Below, in pieces: positions 60,430-64,000 of a DNA stretch of 64,000 bases. Origin of the DNA: Anastrepha obliqua (taxonomy: Eukaryota; Arthropoda; Insecta; Diptera; Tephritidae). Where the stretch lies: assembly GCF_027943255.1 (NCBI RefSeq), contig NC_072895.1, positions 40,956,001 to 41,020,000 on the forward strand. The letters are read 5' to 3'. Every line of letters starts with the position of its first letter. Position 1 is the first letter of the stretch. Position numbers and translations under genes: made by a program. Under the pieces are notes generated by a model, which was not told where the DNA came from, searched no databases, and saw only the letters and a program-made list of their open reading frames with translations.

Positions 60430-62250
60430 GGCGTCCGCTTTCCGCTATCAGAAATGCGAGATTTACACTTAAAAATTACGCAAGTGCAAATATTCTCATA
60501 TCACTCCTATTTGGGATGATTTAACTTCACCTCGAGAAAAAATTGTATCATATCAATATTTTTACCAATTTTGACCATTTTTGTTCCTTTTCTTTGAATT
60601 TTCTTTATTTCTGTATAAAAGTAGTAGCTTCAGTTTCAATTTTGAAACTTTATTGTGTCTCTGTTACAATTAAACGCGACCTAAAGAGGAAATTGACATT
60701 GCAAATTTTCAGCAATAGCTATTAGGTTAAATTCCATTGCTAAAACAACAGCATTTAATTCCCAACTCGCGCACTGTCATCAGTACCTGTCTACCAGAAA
60801 AAAACAGCCAAAATATTTTCGTTCACCATTGTCTAAGTCTTGTGTCCACTACCAATCTCGAACATTAAGCCCACGCTGATGCTACTCATAAGCGCTACTT
60901 TCTGTCAATTACGTTTAATGGAGTGAAGTATACATTTTAAATAAAGCGCTCACGTGCACAAGCTTTTGTATCAGTGGGTGTGTATGTGTGCGCGAAAGAA
61001 TGTATGATTGGCATGTCGGCTGCTCGTTCATTCATTATTACGGCTAGAATGTAATTGAGTGCATCGCGTAGCCACTATTAATGAATCGATCGAAATTCCA
61101 ACGTCATTCACTTGAAATTCCCACAATAATTGAGTGCCTAATGTGCTTGTCAGGCGAGAGGCGAATGCGAGTGGCTAGTGGCAAGAGGTGGGAAACGATT
61201 GGTGACTGTTGGCAATTATGGTGCTGGGAATGATAGCTGTCAGCTGCAAGTGTTGTTGGCAAATATTTTAAGCCACTAATTAAAACAACGTAGCTTTGTT
61301 GACATTTTGCACAGCAACACAACTCAGGCTACTCAAGTCTACTTACTCGCATTTATTAGTACAGTCGTTCCTGTACACAGCGTCCATATAGTGACGTGCT
61401 AATTTACATTTCGCTGTGGTTTTTAATTCAATTGCGTTTTCTTGGCTTTTCTGTGGGACATTTCGGTTTTTCGGGCAAAAACTGGCCGCTGCTGAATATG
61501 CATCGTGGGAATGTCATTTGCTTAGGCACAGATCTGATATTGAAGAGAGGTTCATGCACAGACTATAAATAGAAAAATTAAAGTCATACGGTGGCATACA
61601 TACCTCTGTTTATAATAAGTATTATACAGGATTTTCCAATACGTGTGGTTCGAAATGGAGTAGAAAAAGTTGTATCTAAAGTATTAACGAAATTATTGTT
61701 TTATTTGAAGAGCGCTTATATGCCACTATATACAAGGAGTAGGACATGATATTGCTCAATAAACCCCCGCCGTAGTTTCGCACTCTGATATGGATCCAAA
61801 AAGTCCAGTTTTCAAATACTCTGCTCCTTTTTTGTTTCGGCTGAATTTGCGAAATGGCCTGAGTTATGTTTACTTTGAGGCCATAGACCAGAAACTGCAG
61901 AAGTCCCTACAAGAAATAGTCCTATTAAGTCAAAGCGATTGATCTTCGAAGCCAATTTACCTCACCTCCCCGAGTGGTAATCATACCCTCAAATCTACTA
62001 TAGTAAAGTTTTTCATTTCCACCACTTATTCTATCGGGTAACTTGTTATGATAATTTGACAGCAGTGATTAAATAATATACAGTGAATTTTCCGGACGTC
62101 ACTAGAACAACATGGCTACCAATATTGGCTCTCTCCTTTCAAAAACCTCTATATATTGGTGAGGAACTTTGAGACCTATCAAGGCGAAAAGTTTCGAAAT
62201 TGGAACCACTCATTCCCATGTTAGGTATAACATGACCTTAATGTAGAGGT
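60430..62250. other. AT-rich stretch, nothing recognised
   Basis: Possibly intronic to the gene starting at 57771. No exon-like frame with splice sites was seen. Confidence 0.4.
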
Positions 62251-62299
62251 AGGTGGAAGACAGCAGAAGCTACATAATTTTGTTTTTTATTTTTATTTT

Positions 62300-62455
62300 T
62301 AATTTTAAATTTTATATTTTATATTTTATATTTTATATTTTATATTTTATATTTTATATTTTATATTTTATATTTTATATTTTATATTTTATATTTTATA
62401 TTTTATATTTTATATTTTATATTTTATATTTTATATTTTATATTTTATATTTTAT
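62300..62455. repeat. heptanucleotide microsatellite (TTTTATA)n
   Basis: About 20 uninterrupted TTTTATA units, with degenerate flanks from about 62280 to 62530. The 91-codon frame across it is an artefact of the repeat. Confidence 0.95.
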
Positions 62456-62529
62456 TTTTAATTGTATAGGTATATTATATTTTATATCTTATATTTTATA
62501 TTTCATATTTTATGTATTTTATATTTGAT

Positions 62530-63910
62530 AAATATTTACATAATTTACATATAAACCCACAAAGTTTTGAATATTTTTGTGTCTCTTATTTAATTTAAAT
62601 AATTTTTTTGTATGAAAATACTGTTTATTTTCCTACAAAATCCATACAAATCCATGTCTTAAACGTTGTGTAAATGGGGAAAAAATTAAAAGAAAATCAC
62701 CAAAATTAAAAACGTTTTATTCAGTATTTATTCCGAATTCGTACTGAAATCAGGGTCAACCGGATTTCTCTTTTTTTTTAGGAAAACCTTTGTATGCAGC
62801 AAGTCCAGTATGAGATGAATCGGGTGGTTGAAGGGATTTTGAGAGTAATAGTTTCAGTTTTAATGAGGCAAAAAACTTCGGACAGTTATTTTTCAGGAAT
62901 CTTGCTAGATTAGATTTGTATGGGGTTGTACTACAGCCGGATAGATTATAACAGAAAGAATATAGAGACATGATAGATACAAGATGGAAAAATTCGTTTG
63001 AGTTCACACTTCTGCAAATCTTTTGGATTCATTGATGAATATTAAGAGATCCGGGGTATGAACTTTATCCATTTTCAGTACATCGCAACGCAAGAACGCA
63101 ACAGCTTAAATCTGTTTCTAGAAAACACCGAACAGTTACAGAGAGAATGCTTTTCGGGCCTTCCCACTAAGTTGTACGAGAAAGGTCGCTAATTTCTTGT
63201 TTGAGTTTTTTGTGTTCAGAAGACGTTTTTTTCAGATAACTCACTAACTATAAGATCCTGAGGAAAGATAGAGAATTATAAATCGGTGTGATTTGTCCAT
63301 ACAGCTACGATAACTGCATATTTCTTTATTTCTGATTTTCATTAAAATGATTTAAAATGAAGAAGTCAGTATTTTTTTTCTCAAAATTGGCATACAGTTT
63401 ATTTATACATTAAAATAATATATAATTTTGTTTTTTATTTTAATCATTTGCAATGGCGGATGTACACTCAATTCTTCCACGAAGGTCGCAGTGGGGCTTC
63501 TCAATCGGCGGGCATTGTAGCTTCGGCGTCAGTGACTGAATACAAAAAAACCAAAATTTTGTTTGTTTATCACTGTCATAATTTCCATATGAATTAACAA
63601 TAAATGGGGGGAAAAACAATTCTCAGAATAAAATGCTTCGCAAAAAAAAAGAGTTTCGGGGCGAATTTTCCTACTATTTTTGCTTCGAAAAAATTATTTT
63701 TTCGAAAAATTTTTGAAAACTTGAAACACATAGAAAGTAATATCATAAAAAAGATGTGTGCAAAATTTCAGGGAGATCGGTCAATAACTTTCCGAGTTAT
63801 CAAGTACACTGATTCAAAAATGTAGTTTTGAGAAAAACGCGTCTAAAATTTGAATACAACGTAACTATACATCTCTCAGTGCTCGAACGCAAAGAATAGA
63901 GTTGACGATC
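62530..63910. other. AT-rich stretch, nothing recognised
   Basis: A short match to the 24.8/50.1 kb repeat lies near 62637. The 63604-63825 frame lacks any motif. Confidence 0.4.
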
Positions 63911-63917
63911 TATAATA

Positions 63918-64000
63918 ACGGGTGATTTTTTAGCTATTATCTTTTTAAACAGTTGGCTTAAACAGCTGACGCACGTTTCACGTTTTGTTTCACTGTCATA
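63918..64000 (+). mobile_element. possible Tc1/mariner-type terminal repeat at window edge
   Basis: ACGGGTGATTTTTTAGCT follows a TA at 63916-63917, and AAACAGCTGACGCACGTTTC lies further in. It resembles ends of Tc1-like fly elements with an ACGGGTGATTTTTT start, recalled from general knowledge. The rest lies outside the window. Confidence 0.4.

Noticed and set aside
62253..62528. 91-codon frame with a seven-residue repeat (ILYFIFY)
   Set aside because: It is the translation of the TTTTATA microsatellite; 21 bases are three repeat units.

Overview
The window is AT-rich, intron-containing insect DNA, most likely from a higher fly and probably a tephritid fruit fly. This is inferred from the arthropod Inr promoter, the Drosophila-like poly(A) polymerase exon layout, and abundant rosa-type (DD41D) and mariner transposase remnants, RTE-like and RNase-H-bearing non-LTR elements, a Helitron and tRNA-derived SINEs. 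There is no bacterial or viral gene organisation. Most open frames in this sequence are chance frames in AT-rich DNA or antisense shadows.

Only two loci look like host genes. The first (30271-32281, minus) is a five-exon poly(A) polymerase paralogue of the hiiragi/PAPOLA family. Its frame is open across all splice junctions and it has a TATA box plus Inr and a poly(A) signal. Two of the three catalytic aspartates are replaced (GADID has become GANIY) and about ten residues of the central domain are missing, so it is predicted to be catalytically dead. A decayed second copy (32490-33140) lies directly upstream of its promoter, and two long, highly similar direct repeats (27286-29480 and 33514-34560) flank the pair. 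The second host locus (57771-58051, plus) is an apparent first coding exon of an unrecognised gene, with a long A-rich 5' leader and a splice donor; the rest of that gene is to the right or outside the window.

The remainder is a mobile-element graveyard. 1-11 kb: a rosa-like transposon cut by the window edge, SINE copies, three non-LTR fragments, a Helitron with A|T insertion boundaries (6554-8005) and a mariner. 13-24 kb: a SINE piece, an RNase H fragment, a Tc1-type element, a mariner 3' end and a DD41D relic. 26-29 kb: non-LTR fragments, one inserted inside the left flanking repeat. 35-45 kb: a TTAA-flanked piggyBac-like MITE, an internally deleted mariner, a pogo/Tigger-like MITE, a long-period repeat array with a GTTGCCA core, and an RTE-like reverse transcriptase with YADE instead of YADD. 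46-48 kb: a complete-ended rosa-like transposon with a broken transposase. 51-56 kb: a second GTTGCCA array, a complete SINE, a long-TIR MITE with TTA duplication, another RT fragment and a TA-flanked MITE with relatives at 36.6 and 48.3 kb. 58-60 kb: a decayed RT/RNase H element downstream of the 57.8 kb exon. 62 kb: a heptanucleotide microsatellite. Stretches not listed are AT-rich DNA in which I see nothing.
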